The notes beneath the pieces were generated by a model. The model saw nothing but the letters and a program-made list of their open reading frames with translations. It was not told the DNA's origin and made no database searches. From Paraglaciecola polaris LMG 21857 (GTDB taxonomy: Bacteria; Pseudomonadota; Gammaproteobacteria; Enterobacterales; Alteromonadaceae), in the NCBI RefSeq assembly GCF_000315055.1, contig NZ_BAER01000023.1, positions 116,971 to 180,970 of the forward strand: DNA of 64,000 nucleotides, in the 5' to 3' direction. This document shows, one piece after another, positions 38,501 through 47,087 of the stretch (the first letter of the stretch is position 1; every line of letters begins with the position of its first letter). A program made the position numbers and the translations under genes.

Positions 38501-38689
38501 CATCCAAACGTAGCTGCTACGCGCAGTAACTTAGGCAGCGCCTGGTACGCTAAAGGGGACTTTAACAAAGCCATTGAATATTACGAATTAGCGCTGGAAA
38601 CCGGGCTGGTTATATATGGTAAAGATCATCCATTTATCCGTGCAATGCGCAGCAATATCGACAATGCAAGAGACGCCCGTTGGCAATAA
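35561..38689 (+). CDS. Exported protein with 23 kinesin-light-chain-type TPR repeats
   Basis: 1042 residues. An unusually long polar N-region is followed by a hydrophobic core (SLLLAFIVATCLVTTALA, about 34-51) and AQ, a likely Sec signal peptide, so the mature protein is periplasmic or surface-exposed. Residues 69-1034 are 23 uninterrupted 42-residue TPR units with consensus GQYDKAIxYYELAL and FGExHPxVAxxRxNLG, the kinesin-light-chain/TPR_12 type. Only eight residues follow. Such solenoids bind peptides or proteins and have no catalytic activity themselves. ATGs at 35561 and 35567 are both possible starts. The gene follows the J-domain operon and is convergent with a TonB receptor gene. Confidence 0.9.
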   Translation: MRMNGTRNNQFTTSVGRASHTNRRVSCSLHSIKSLLLAFIVATCLVTTALAQSEKIKSSTTTTPSQSGITWYAKGEYDRAIELFQQALASDIETFGKRHPNVATTHNNLALAWKAKGQYDKAIMYYELALASSLASFGEDHREVASIRSNLGLVWYAKGQYGKAIHYYEQALASSLRDPANNQSFIATIRSNIGLVWQARGEYDKAIQNYELALDDGIATYGQDHPSVAIRRSNLGSAWEAKGQYKKAIKYYELALKSGISGLGEDHPTVATRRNKLGNAWQTQGQYDKAIYYYQLALASSLNSVGENHPIVATILNSLGSAWEAKGQYDKALEQYEKALDINILTFGETHPDVANTRRQLGSVWQRKGQYEKSLTYYNQALTSDIKTFGTDHPSVADTRKRLGSLLQTKGQYDEAIKLYELALSSSLLTFKDSHPEVASIHRQLGSVWQEKGLYQKSLDYYEQALESEINTFGEQHPKVAVSHALLGSVWEAKGQYDKAITFYNLALGSHLLTFGESHPNVAKTRRQLGRVWQEKGQYDKALEYYELALLSDIKTFGEQHPDVAITHRLLGSLWQAKGEYDKAIELYQLALNSSLLTLTESHPEVADTRRRLGSVWQEKGQYDKAMQYYEQALASDIQTYAESHPSVALTRRLLGSLWQVQGQYAKAIHYYELALQQSLKTFDKTHPEVAKTYNNLGSAWQAQGQYDKAEQYYQLALIGARQSLGEQHPVMATTQSHLGSLWLARGQYDKALVLYEQALASNIMTLGEQHPDVAEIRSSLGRVFKGKGQYDQAIKYYELALGSGIATFGEDHPSVAIRRSNLGSLWSAKGQYDKAIEYYQLALASGIKTFGEDHPAVAIRQSNLGSAWEALGEYDKAIEYYELALEGGIKNFGEAHPSVAKRRSNLGSVFKALGQYDKAISYYELALKNGILIFGENHPSVAIRQTNLASCWQAKRQYDKAISYYEKALSTYILTLGENHPNVAATRSNLGSAWYAKGDFNKAIEYYELALETGLVIYGKDHPFIRAMRSNIDNARDARWQ
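35765..38662 (+). repeat. Tandem array of 23 diverged 126-bp units
   Basis: Each unit encodes one 42-residue TPR. From about unit 8 to unit 15 the units alternate between a SDIKTFGEQHP type and a SSLLTFxESHP type, implying an 84-residue (252-bp) higher-order unit that was duplicated. Units 18-22 share a different subtype (SGIxTFGEDHPSVAIRRSNLG). Confidence 0.85.
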
Positions 38690-38707
38690 AAATGGGGTAA
38701 TTGAAGC

Positions 38708-38740
38708 ACCCCAATAATTTGAAACGCTCATTATTGGGGT
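38708..38740. terminator. Hairpin between convergent TPR and TonB-receptor genes
   Basis: ACCCCAATAAT and ATTATTGGGGT form an 11-bp perfect stem with an 11-nt loop. T-tracts on either side are poor, but the position between two convergent genes supports a bidirectional terminator. Confidence 0.6.
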
Positions 38741-38780
38741 CTTCACAAGGGCGGATTCTTTTATACTTGATTTGTTATCG

Positions 38781-41423
38781 CTAAAAACGTTTTCTCAATG
38801 TCACGCCAAAGGTCGCTGGGTCAGATATATAGGCATTAAACTTTCCTTCCTGTAGGGGCGTGTTGAAGTTCACATGATTAATATATTCTTCGTCCAAAAC
38901 ATTACGCCCCCAAAACACTAAATCCATGTTGTATTTGGCAAAGTTCATGAAAAAACGCACATTAAGCAAGCTGTATGACTCTTGCACGGCAAAGGGATCG
39001 TTACTGCCGTCTAAGACTACATCACCAGTGTAAGAATATTCGGCCACGAGATAGGCATCAATGTTGTCACTAATAGTGAAGTCTTTTTTAACCTTTACCA
39101 TGGCGTAATCTTCAGGCTCGCCTGTTGGGCGGTCACCCGATCGATTACAGTACGGATTTGGCGCGTTGGGATCTGAACTTTCTTGCCCTGGATCAGTAAT
39201 ACCTGTGTGCCAGGTGTATGCAATCCAGCAATTCCCGCGCATAAAGTTGTCGTATTCTGCATTGACTCTGGCATATACAACACCCACCTCAATCGTGTCT
39301 GTGGGCAGCCACGTCAGCTCTACTTCCAAGCCTGAGGTTTTATAATCCCCTGCATTTTGTAAATTAAAGCCTGTACCGGTAAAAGTATTGGCTTGTATGT
39401 CATCCACATTTGTCGTGTGAACGGCAGCGTTAATTCTGAGATCTTGTTCAGGGAAGTCTTTCTTAATGCCAATCTCAAACGCTCTGGATTTCTCCGCAGC
39501 AAAAATGGGCTCAAAACCCTCTGTAATTCTATCTGTGTTAGTACCTCCAGATTTGTAGCCCGTGCCATACGAAACATAAATTAGGGTATCTCTGTTGGGG
39601 GTGTAACTCAGTTTTAAGGTGCCTGTTATTTGGTCATCATTCAAGGTATCAGAAATATTTGAGCGGCCAGCTGTAATGGCGCCAAGCGGATTAAATCCCC
39701 AACCTAGGGTTTGAAAAGGTGTGAGAGCTGCCAATGCTGCTTGTCCGCTAGGGGTGGTAATATCAATCGTGCCAGCTTGGATGCCGGTTAAAACATTTCC
39801 CGCTAAACCTGCGCCATAAAGCAGTGTGCCAGGCACAATAGATGCGGGGCTGTTGGGGTCGCCCACTGAGCTAAAAAAGGAAGGGAAGGCAGCGTCGTCG
39901 GGTAAGTTTTCGCTGAAAATCGTTGATAGATCCTTACTTTCGTCGGTGTACCTTAAGCCAGTGGTAAGCGTGAGCTCATCAGACAATTGATAATCGATTT
40001 GGCCGAATATTGCGTAACTCTCGTGTTTTTGCTCAGCACGGTGATCAAAACTTGAAAAAGCAGGCGCTGGTGGGGCTGAGGGTGCAATGAGCCCATTACT
40101 TGCGCTGTTCAAAGCATCAATGCCGGCAAGTAAACCATTAAATGCGCCTTGAGCAAAACCAGTAAGGAAAAAATCATTAAACTGTTCACCGGTATATAAG
40201 CTGTAATCAAGATCTAAATTCTGACGAAAATAATAGGCACCGAGAATAGCGGTTACCTTGTCACCAGTGTAATCCATGCGTATTTCTTGGGAAAATGAGT
40301 GCTGTTGTGAATCATTTCGTGTGCCAAATAAATGGGCATCGGTAAAGTCACTGTCAATATTGTCAAAGGAGTCGAAACTTCGATAAGCAGAAATGGATAC
40401 CAGGGTGAATTGATTATTAATATCCCAGTCTAACTGAGCTGACAATCCGCTATCTTCTACCCTTGATTCAGGTAAAAATGACAGCGCGACTTTATAGTCG
40501 AAAAAGTCACTGCCATCAAATATCGTCGCATTAAAGGGGGCTTGGGATAAAAGGCTGTCAGTGCCAAATTTACCCTCTATGCCAATTGCTTGAGCATTAC
40601 TAACTTGTACCGGTGCTGCACAACAAATTTCATTGATCTCTGCATAGTCAGCAATAATACGTAAAGTCACGTCATCGTTGGGGGTATATAAAGCCTGAAG
40701 TCTACCGCCCCATCGGTCCCTGTCGTTTAGCACATCATCACCCGTGTTCACTTCGCTGACGAAACCATCACGCTGACTGCCGAATCCGGTTAAGCGAAAG
40801 GCAAGAACATTGTCGATGGCGGATACCGAGGCCGCCGCTGAATAATTAACTAAACCGTAATTCCCAATCGTACCCTCTATAAAGTTGTCTCCTGCTTGAT
40901 GACTGGGCGCCACCGTACGGATAAGTATTGCACCTGAGGGAGTATTTTTACCAAACAAGGTGCCTTGAGGACCGCGCAACACTTCGACCGCTTCGATATC
41001 AACCAAATTGTTGACCATGGAGCTTTGTCGAGCTCGGTATATCCCATCAACATATAGGCCGACTGAGGGATCTAAGCCGAAGTTTTGCGATGAGGTGCCG
41101 ATGCCGCGTATCGAAAAGCTGGTATTGGTAACATTCTGAGTTTGAAAAGCTGATGAAGCGGGCACGAGTCCGGCCACATCAAATATATCTTTAATTACAG
41201 CCTGGTTTAGTTGCTTACCTGAAAACGCGCTAACAGACACAGGTACCGTCTGCATACTTTGTTTACGTTTTTGCGCTTCAACCGTGATGGTTTCTAAGCG
41301 CAGCGTTTCGACTTCTTCTTCTATTTCTTGGGCGGTGACTATTGGAATGGGAAATCCCAACGTAAGTGAGATCAGCACTGCAATAGGCTTCTTTTTAAAC
41401 TGGATGGTATTAGTTTTATCCAT
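38781..41423 (-). CDS. TonB-dependent receptor
   Basis: An 880-residue outer-membrane receptor. Signal peptide (AVLISLTLGFPIPIVTA), TonB box-like LETITVEAQKR near residue 43, then a plug domain with VPVSVSAFSGKQL, FSIRGIG, VGLYVDGIYRAR and VEVLRGPQGTLFGKNTPSGAI, followed by a beta-barrel ending in Phe (FGVTLRKRF). This subgroup (plug with TVEAQKR and SIRGIGT) is common in sphingomonads and marine gammaproteobacteria and is of unknown ligand specificity. No transport or degradation genes are adjacent. Confidence 0.93.
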   Translation of the reverse strand: MDKTNTIQFKKKPIAVLISLTLGFPIPIVTAQEIEEEVETLRLETITVEAQKRKQSMQTVPVSVSAFSGKQLNQAVIKDIFDVAGLVPASSAFQTQNVTNTSFSIRGIGTSSQNFGLDPSVGLYVDGIYRARQSSMVNNLVDIEAVEVLRGPQGTLFGKNTPSGAILIRTVAPSHQAGDNFIEGTIGNYGLVNYSAAASVSAIDNVLAFRLTGFGSQRDGFVSEVNTGDDVLNDRDRWGGRLQALYTPNDDVTLRIIADYAEINEICCAAPVQVSNAQAIGIEGKFGTDSLLSQAPFNATIFDGSDFFDYKVALSFLPESRVEDSGLSAQLDWDINNQFTLVSISAYRSFDSFDNIDSDFTDAHLFGTRNDSQQHSFSQEIRMDYTGDKVTAILGAYYFRQNLDLDYSLYTGEQFNDFFLTGFAQGAFNGLLAGIDALNSASNGLIAPSAPPAPAFSSFDHRAEQKHESYAIFGQIDYQLSDELTLTTGLRYTDESKDLSTIFSENLPDDAAFPSFFSSVGDPNSPASIVPGTLLYGAGLAGNVLTGIQAGTIDITTPSGQAALAALTPFQTLGWGFNPLGAITAGRSNISDTLNDDQITGTLKLSYTPNRDTLIYVSYGTGYKSGGTNTDRITEGFEPIFAAEKSRAFEIGIKKDFPEQDLRINAAVHTTNVDDIQANTFTGTGFNLQNAGDYKTSGLEVELTWLPTDTIEVGVVYARVNAEYDNFMRGNCWIAYTWHTGITDPGQESSDPNAPNPYCNRSGDRPTGEPEDYAMVKVKKDFTISDNIDAYLVAEYSYTGDVVLDGSNDPFAVQESYSLLNVRFFMNFAKYNMDLVFWGRNVLDEEYINHVNFNTPLQEGKFNAYISDPATFGVTLRKRF

Positions 41424-41967
41424 GTGTGCGTGTCCTTTTCAAGATCGATTTTATCCATGTTTCATTGGAGTGTTAACTGGCTAACATGTGCACAACTAGA
41501 GAAATGTTTACCAGTATTTTGTTTTGATTGTATTTGAAAGCCCCGCTTTAAAATCATGGGGATAGAGCAACTATAGCCGTCTAAAAATAGCGGCGCCAAT
41601 CGTTTTTAACAGGTATTTAGCGATTAATTTCAAATCAGCGTTGTATGAACGAATATTACTTACCTCGGGCGTGAGGCGTCTTTTACGCCAAAGTAGCTAA
41701 GGGATTTTTTTTCTCGCTCGGCTTAAATTCTCGGATACATGATTACAGCGTCGATTGTGTCACTAGTTCAGCATGGAAGAAAATTGCAACTAAATAGTGA
41801 TGGGGAAGATAGTTTTTACATAAATCGTGTAAGATGTAAGCATCATAGCAAGCTGTTGTTATTTCACCGCTTTCTAATAAAGTTAATGTTAATTAGGTGA
41901 CGTAATTTATTTAGAGCATAACAAATACACAGTGATACCTTGAAACTAATAACGAAGTTACCGACAT
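41424..41967. other. Divergent intergenic region
   Basis: Holds the promoters of the TonB-receptor gene (-) and the glycosyltransferase-like gene (+). No RNA gene, repeat or coding fragment was recognised. Confidence 0.5.
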
Positions 41968-42768
41968 ATGATCTATTGCCTATTCTTAGTTTATGCCCCT
42001 GTTAATCTTGATAAATCCCTGCTGCGGCTGAATCGATTTCTTACCCTAGGCGGAAGAAAAGCCAAGATCATTATTATCAATAATGGAGAGCAAAGCTACG
42101 AGATTTTATCTGAAGATATCGATTTAATTCAAGGGGATAATAGTTTTTTTGAATTTTCTGGTTGGGAAAAAGGTAAGCAATATTTAGAGGAGCAGTACAC
42201 GCTAAAGGAAGATGATTCATTTTGTTTCGTAAATGACACGTTTGATAAGAACCACTATTTCTCATGGTTAACGATATGGCTTTATAATAAAAAGCTAAAA
42301 CTGGCAGCAAAGCATTATTCAGGCTTCATTTTAGGGCGAGTGGATAGCCGAAATATAGAGTATAAAGTAGACCAACTCGCATTGTCCAAGTGGGTTTCAT
42401 CCTACTTTTTTGTGGTAGATTATACTGCTTACCAAGAATTAATCTTTATAAATGATAATCTGCGTGCGGCTGTGGAATACGTGACCGACGAATCGATCTA
42501 TTTTGATCAAATGGTAGTTGATAGTGCTATGCAAGAGCATATCAATGGTTGGCTCAGGCCAGTAGGCAAAGGCTGGTATCGAGCTAATTATAGCGATAAT
42601 GAAGTCATCCGAAATAAAAGCGTCGCTATTTTGCATGAGAAGTTTCTAAGTGCGGCTTTAATCGCTAAGAATATTGAGCTTATTCACGTATACAGCGGGC
42701 GGTTTGGTAGAATTGTGCGCAAGTTTGATAAACGCGTACAGGATTATCGCACGCGTAACCGTAAGTAA
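41968..42768 (+). CDS. Glycosyltransferase-like (GT-A fold) protein
   Basis: 266 residues with an early beta-alpha pattern typical of GT-A transferases: LFLVYAPVNLDKSL, KIIIINNG (about 33-40), SFFEFSGWEKG and DDSFCFVNDTFDKNH, the last positioned where GT-A enzymes have their DxD-like metal site. It is a cytoplasmic protein with a basic C-terminus. I cannot assign a sugar donor, and no polysaccharide cluster surrounds it. The ribosome site is weak. The dGTPase gene follows after 183 bases. Confidence 0.55.
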   Translation: MIYCLFLVYAPVNLDKSLLRLNRFLTLGGRKAKIIIINNGEQSYEILSEDIDLIQGDNSFFEFSGWEKGKQYLEEQYTLKEDDSFCFVNDTFDKNHYFSWLTIWLYNKKLKLAAKHYSGFILGRVDSRNIEYKVDQLALSKWVSSYFFVVDYTAYQELIFINDNLRAAVEYVTDESIYFDQMVVDSAMQEHINGWLRPVGKGWYRANYSDNEVIRNKSVAILHEKFLSAALIAKNIELIHVYSGRFGRIVRKFDKRVQDYRTRNRK

Positions 42769-42951
42769 ATTTAGTCTTCGTTCTTTTGCTAATTTAAGAA
42801 GCACGTCCTTTAATTGTGCCAACGCTTTCGTCATAGTCAGAAATTCCCCCCAAATTTCATCGCTAACGCTTTGTTTTATTTCGTGTGAAAATTGTCATGT
42901 GGTCAGCCTCTGTTGTATTGTCGATGAACTTTGATGTAGCAAGATGTACCC

Positions 42952-44400
42952 ATGATTGATTTTTCTAAAAAGCTAACCAGTAACCGACTGCACAATACGA
43001 GAAAGAGGGAGTCCAGCAAATCGTTACTGTTCGACTTTGAAAGTGATCGTGGTCGCATCATCAATTCCGCTGCGGTAAGGCGGCTTCAGCAAAAAACGCA
43101 GGTCTTTCCCTTAGAACGCAATGCGGCAGTCAGAAGTCGATTAACCCACTCATTAGAAGTCCAGCAAGTGGGGCGATACATAGTCCAGAGTATTTTCAAT
43201 AAGTTAGATCCCCAAAAACAGGCGGAATATAATTTAATCGACTTTGAACGGCATTTAGAAAGCGTTGTTGAAATGGCCTGCCTGATGCACGATATTGGTA
43301 ACCCACCTTTTGGTCATTTTGGTGAGCAAGCGATTAATGACTGGTTTAATAAAAATTTGTCATCTTCTTTTCCCATATCAGCTGGGCAACCCCTTAATTT
43401 GCCGGCGGAATTACAGCGAGACATATGTAATTTTGAAGGTAACGCCCAAGCGATTAGGCTTATCCATTCTTTACTGCAACTGAACCTCACGTACACTCAG
43501 GTTGCTGGCGTACTTAAATATACCCGCTGCGGGACTGACATTAAGCCTGATAAAGGGCAAGCGCTTAACTACCTGAAGAAAAAGGTTGGTTTTTATTTTA
43601 GCGAAAAAAATTATGTGCAAACGCTTTGTGATGCATTAGAAATGCAAGTGGGTCATCGTCATCCAGCTTCTTACATAATGGAGGCCGCAGACGATATATC
43701 CTACTGTATTGCCGATTTAGAAGATGCAGTAGAGAAAGGCATACTCGATGTTGAAAAACTGCAAAGCTCCCTGTGTGAAGAATTTTTATTGATACACAGT
43801 GACTTTAACTTGGACAGCAACCCAGGCTTGATGCAAAACATCACCGCAAAAGCATACAAAGCGGCTGAGGCCGATGATATATCTAAAGAAAGTCAGTTTT
43901 TCATATCACTAAGAGTCGGTGTTCTGCATCCGTTGGTTGGTCATGCGGTTGAGCGATTTATCGTTAACATTCAGGCTATTTTTCATGGTTCTTTCAACCA
44001 AGCCTTATTAGAAGATAACAGCGCAGCTCATGCATTATCCGAAGCATTTAAAAAAGTCGCCCTGAAATATGCCTTTTGCAACAAAGAAGTCGAAGCCAGA
44101 GAACTACAAGGTTATAAGATTATTAACGGCTTGCTCGATTGTTATCAACCTTTGCTAAAGCTCACCAAAGGACAATTTACAGACGTTTACCAGCAAGCTA
44201 AAAACGCGCCGTTGTTAGAAAGAAGGTTAATTAAAAAATTACCCAACAAGCATCTAAGAGCCTACCTACATGCGATTCAGAATGAGCCCAGTGAAGAGTT
44301 AGAGTTTTATTATCGTTGCCGTTTGCTGCAAGACTATATTAGCGGCATGACGGATCAGTTCGCTTATGATGAATACCGCGCGCTTATGGTGGTTGATTGA
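42952..44400 (+). CDS. dgt: dGTP triphosphohydrolase
   Basis: A 482-residue HD-domain enzyme hydrolysing dGTP to deoxyguanosine and triphosphate. It matches E. coli Dgt closely at the N-terminus (FESDRGRIINSAAVRRLQQKTQ, VFPLERNAAVRSRLTHSLEVQQVGRY) and has the HD metal ligands His66, His113-Asp114 (LMHDIGNPPFGHFGE) and the distal Asp in MEAADDISYCIADLEDA. Length fits the E. coli type rather than the longer or shorter dNTPase-like groups. It may protect DNA synthesis or limit phage replication, as suggested for this family. Confidence 0.95.
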   Translation: MIDFSKKLTSNRLHNTRKRESSKSLLFDFESDRGRIINSAAVRRLQQKTQVFPLERNAAVRSRLTHSLEVQQVGRYIVQSIFNKLDPQKQAEYNLIDFERHLESVVEMACLMHDIGNPPFGHFGEQAINDWFNKNLSSSFPISAGQPLNLPAELQRDICNFEGNAQAIRLIHSLLQLNLTYTQVAGVLKYTRCGTDIKPDKGQALNYLKKKVGFYFSEKNYVQTLCDALEMQVGHRHPASYIMEAADDISYCIADLEDAVEKGILDVEKLQSSLCEEFLLIHSDFNLDSNPGLMQNITAKAYKAAEADDISKESQFFISLRVGVLHPLVGHAVERFIVNIQAIFHGSFNQALLEDNSAAHALSEAFKKVALKYAFCNKEVEARELQGYKIINGLLDCYQPLLKLTKGQFTDVYQQAKNAPLLERRLIKKLPNKHLRAYLHAIQNEPSEELEFYYRCRLLQDYISGMTDQFAYDEYRALMVVD

Positions 44401-44472
44401 CCCGCAGCGTAAACACTTAGCGTGACATTAAAGGGGCGTAAATAAGGCATCAGGTATTCATGCCTGTGGTGT

Positions 44473-44724
44473 TTATTTGAACCAAACCTTGCCGCCTATC
44501 ATCTTAAAAGCAGGGGTGCCGCGTATGAGCATATCTCTGGCGAACACAGTTTTACATTCGGGGCAGGTACCGGGTTCGGTGGTAAAATCTTTGCTAATGC
44601 GCTCTTTAAAGCATTTCACCAGTGCGCCTTTTCCGCCTTTTTTGTACTTAAAAAGCGGATGCTGACAGCGGCTACAAAAAATACTCACACTTTTAGCCGG
44701 CGCTTTTGTATTCGGCTTGGCCAT
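44473..44724 (-). CDS. Small zinc-ribbon protein
   Basis: 83 residues with two CxxC pairs (Cys17/Cys20 and Cys54/Cys57) forming a zinc ribbon, separated by a basic region, and a conserved-looking C-terminus (RGTPAFKMIGGKVWFK). GAGG precedes the ATG. Function unknown; nucleic-acid or protein binding is the usual guess for such ribbons. It converges with dgt. Confidence 0.75.
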   Translation of the reverse strand: MAKPNTKAPAKSVSIFCSRCQHPLFKYKKGGKGALVKCFKERISKDFTTEPGTCPECKTVFARDMLIRGTPAFKMIGGKVWFK

Positions 44725-45036
44725 CGTCGCCTCTGATTATCTTGTGTGGTGGCATAATATCATGCTCAGTAATACAAGGTGCAGATCCTCTGGGGTAAGG
44801 GATACACAAAAAAATAGCTGCAAAACTGCACGCTGGCATACCAATATGAGAGCTTAGCACTGCTGGCGTCGCATTTGTTTGATGAATGATTAGCTATTCG
44901 GGCTAAAAAATACCTTAGCAGAGCAAGGTCTCTGAACAGGGACGTATCAATGAGGCCTCAAAATATGGCCGTCGGATCTTGATCCTAACAGGTTTTAGTT
45001 GCATCTTGGCTCATGGATAATTCTGAGGAATTAAGA
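44725..45036. other. Intergenic region upstream of nhaD
   Basis: About 310 bases between divergent genes; must carry the nhaD promoter. No recognised element. Confidence 0.4.
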
Positions 45037-46428
45037 TTGAAGTCATTCAGTTTGCTTGCCATGTTATTACTGTCATTTTCGGCTCTTGCCGTCGATGAGC
45101 TGCCTGATAAATTAAATTTGACCCATCATTGGGTTGGGTACAGTGCCATTGGCATTTTTGTGCTTGCCTATCTACTTGTTATTCTGGAAGAAAAATTAAA
45201 TCTGCGTAAATCCAAACCGGTATTATTGGCCGCAGGGATAATCTGGATATTAATTGCATTTGCCTATCGCGCCAGCGGCGACACCGAATCGACAGAGTTG
45301 GCGATCCGTCGTAACTTTCTGGAATACGCCGAATTGTTCTTTTTTCTTTTGGTCGCCATGACCTACATCAATACCATGTTAGAGCGGGGGGTATTTAGTA
45401 CCCTTAGGTATTGGTTAGTGAAAAAGGAGTTTAGTTATCGTGCCCTGTTTTGGATAACGGGTATCTTGGCATTTTTTCTATCAGCGGTTGCGGACAATCT
45501 GACCACTGCCTTGATCATGTGTGCCGTGGTATTAGTCACAGGTAAAGAAAAACCTAAATTTATTTCTCTGGCTTGTATTAACATAGTGATAGCAGCTAAC
45601 GCAGGAGGGGCATTCAGTCCCTTTGGTGATATCACCACCTTAATGGTTTGGCAAAAAGGACAGCTGGCGTTTGGCGCCTTTTTGAATTTATTTTTGCCGT
45701 CTGTTGCTAATTACCTTATCCCCGCATTTATCATGCAATTTTACATCCCCTCAGGTCGTCCGCAAACGGACAGTGAAGAAGTGCAAGGGATGAAAAAGGG
45801 CGCCGTAGTCATCATTTCGTTGTTTTTACTAACGATTGTCACCGCGGTCAGTTTTCAGAACTTTCTCCATTTACCCCCGGTATTTGGCATGATGACCGGC
45901 TTGGCTTATTTGAAAATATTCAGTTATTACATGAGCTTAAAGATTAAGGCCATGTTGGCCGATCCCGGCGTACCCGACGCACAAGCCCACGAGCGCAAAG
46001 TTGACGTATTTGCCCATATCGCCAACGCCGAATGGGACACACTATTGTTTTTTTATGGGGTAATCATGGCCGTCGGTGGGTTAGGTTTTATGGGTTACCT
46101 TGGTCTGGTGTCTGCCTATATGTACGGTGATTTAGGGCCTACCAATGCCAATGTGCTGGTCGGCCTATTATCATCAATTGTCGATAATATTCCGGTAATG
46201 TATGCGGTGTTAACGATGGAGCCCCAGATGGACCAATTTCAGTGGTTATTGGTCACATTGACTGCTGGGGTAGGGGGTAGCCTGTTATCCATTGGTTCTG
46301 CAGCTGGCGTCGCACTTATGGGGCAAGCGCGTGGGCATTATACCTTTTTTAGCCACTTAAAATGGACGCCGGTTATTGCATTGGGTTATGTCGGCGGAAT
46401 TTTGCTGCATTTTTTTATCAATGGCTAA
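45037..46428 (+). CDS. nhaD: NhaD-family Na+/H+ antiporter
   Basis: A polytopic inner-membrane protein of about 463 residues related to Vibrio NhaD: LTHHWVGYSAIGIFVLAYLLVI, AVADNLTTALIMCAVV, ANAGGAFSPFGDITTLMVW and SSIVDNIPVMYAVLTM are the characteristic NhaD/arsenite-permease-like elements, with the buried Asp residues of ADNLTT and VDNIPV. I prefer the TTG start at 45037 because GAGGA lies 7-8 bases upstream and it gives a typical cleavable signal (MKSFSLLAMLLLSFSALA); an ATG at 45013 adds eight residues. It exports Na+/Li+ at alkaline pH in a marine host. Confidence 0.9.
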   Translation: MKSFSLLAMLLLSFSALAVDELPDKLNLTHHWVGYSAIGIFVLAYLLVILEEKLNLRKSKPVLLAAGIIWILIAFAYRASGDTESTELAIRRNFLEYAELFFFLLVAMTYINTMLERGVFSTLRYWLVKKEFSYRALFWITGILAFFLSAVADNLTTALIMCAVVLVTGKEKPKFISLACINIVIAANAGGAFSPFGDITTLMVWQKGQLAFGAFLNLFLPSVANYLIPAFIMQFYIPSGRPQTDSEEVQGMKKGAVVIISLFLLTIVTAVSFQNFLHLPPVFGMMTGLAYLKIFSYYMSLKIKAMLADPGVPDAQAHERKVDVFAHIANAEWDTLLFFYGVIMAVGGLGFMGYLGLVSAYMYGDLGPTNANVLVGLLSSIVDNIPVMYAVLTMEPQMDQFQWLLVTLTAGVGGSLLSIGSAAGVALMGQARGHYTFFSHLKWTPVIALGYVGGILLHFFING

Positions 46429-46528
46429 ACATACAAACCAGGTATTTTTTTAGACATGATAAACAGTGGGTGTTTTTTTACGATCGGCACTCATTCCTGG
46501 GCCGCTTCGGGCATTGTCCACTCGTTAG

Positions 46529-46963
46529 TTAATCGCCAAAAAGCAGTTGCCATATGCTTGGACTGCGTTCTTTATGATATTGCTTTCGCAGCGCTGCGAC
46601 TTTCTTTAATTGCTCTTTAGCCGTGTTGATATCGCGGGCAACTAAGCTTGCATGGACCAACGCCAGTTGCGATTGCACTTCAGTTAAGCCTTGTTGCAAT
46701 ACTGATTGTCTTTTCTGGTCAAACTGCACCAATTGCACAGACGCGACCAACTGCTGTAGCTTGTCAATTAGATTCAGCATCACGTTCGCTTCACTTGTTA
46801 ACATGGCTTGTCTGTAGGTATAAGACATCGACTTCATGGTTGCTTCTACATCAGTACTTGCCACCACTTTTACCACAGGCTCATCCGCATAAGCTTGATT
46901 ACCCAGTGGCAGAAGGCCACATATCATCGCTACCGCTAGGCTTAGGCTTTTTAACAACGTCAT
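46529..46963 (-). CDS. Periplasmic cytochrome b562-like four-helix protein
   Basis: About 144 residues: signal peptide ending QAYA, then a four-helix bundle of cytochrome b562 size. The family's heme ligands seem conserved: a Met near the start of helix 1 (DVEATMKSM, Met43 from this start) and a His near the end of helix 4 (LRKQYHKERS, His130), matching the E. coli pattern ADLEDNMETL and NAYHQKY. An in-frame GTG at 46975 is an alternative start with a poorer ribosome site. Heme binding is inferred from these two positions only. Confidence 0.65.
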   Translation of the reverse strand: MTLLKSLSLAVAMICGLLPLGNQAYADEPVVKVVASTDVEATMKSMSYTYRQAMLTSEANVMLNLIDKLQQLVASVQLVQFDQKRQSVLQQGLTEVQSQLALVHASLVARDINTAKEQLKKVAALRKQYHKERSPSIWQLLFGD

Positions 46964-47087
46964 TTTTGCACTCACTCATTTAACAAGGCGCGCAGTCTAG
47001 CATAAATGTATTGACGTTTTGCTTGGGCGCTTGCCCATCAGCACAAGGTTTTTGATACAAGTTGACGCACAAGAGACGCAATAGTTT

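Noticed and set aside
42769..42945. Short minus-strand open stretch between the glycosyltransferase-like gene and dgt
   Set aside because: Encodes only about 40 residues of plausible helix and then runs antisense into the neighbouring gene; no start with a ribosome site.
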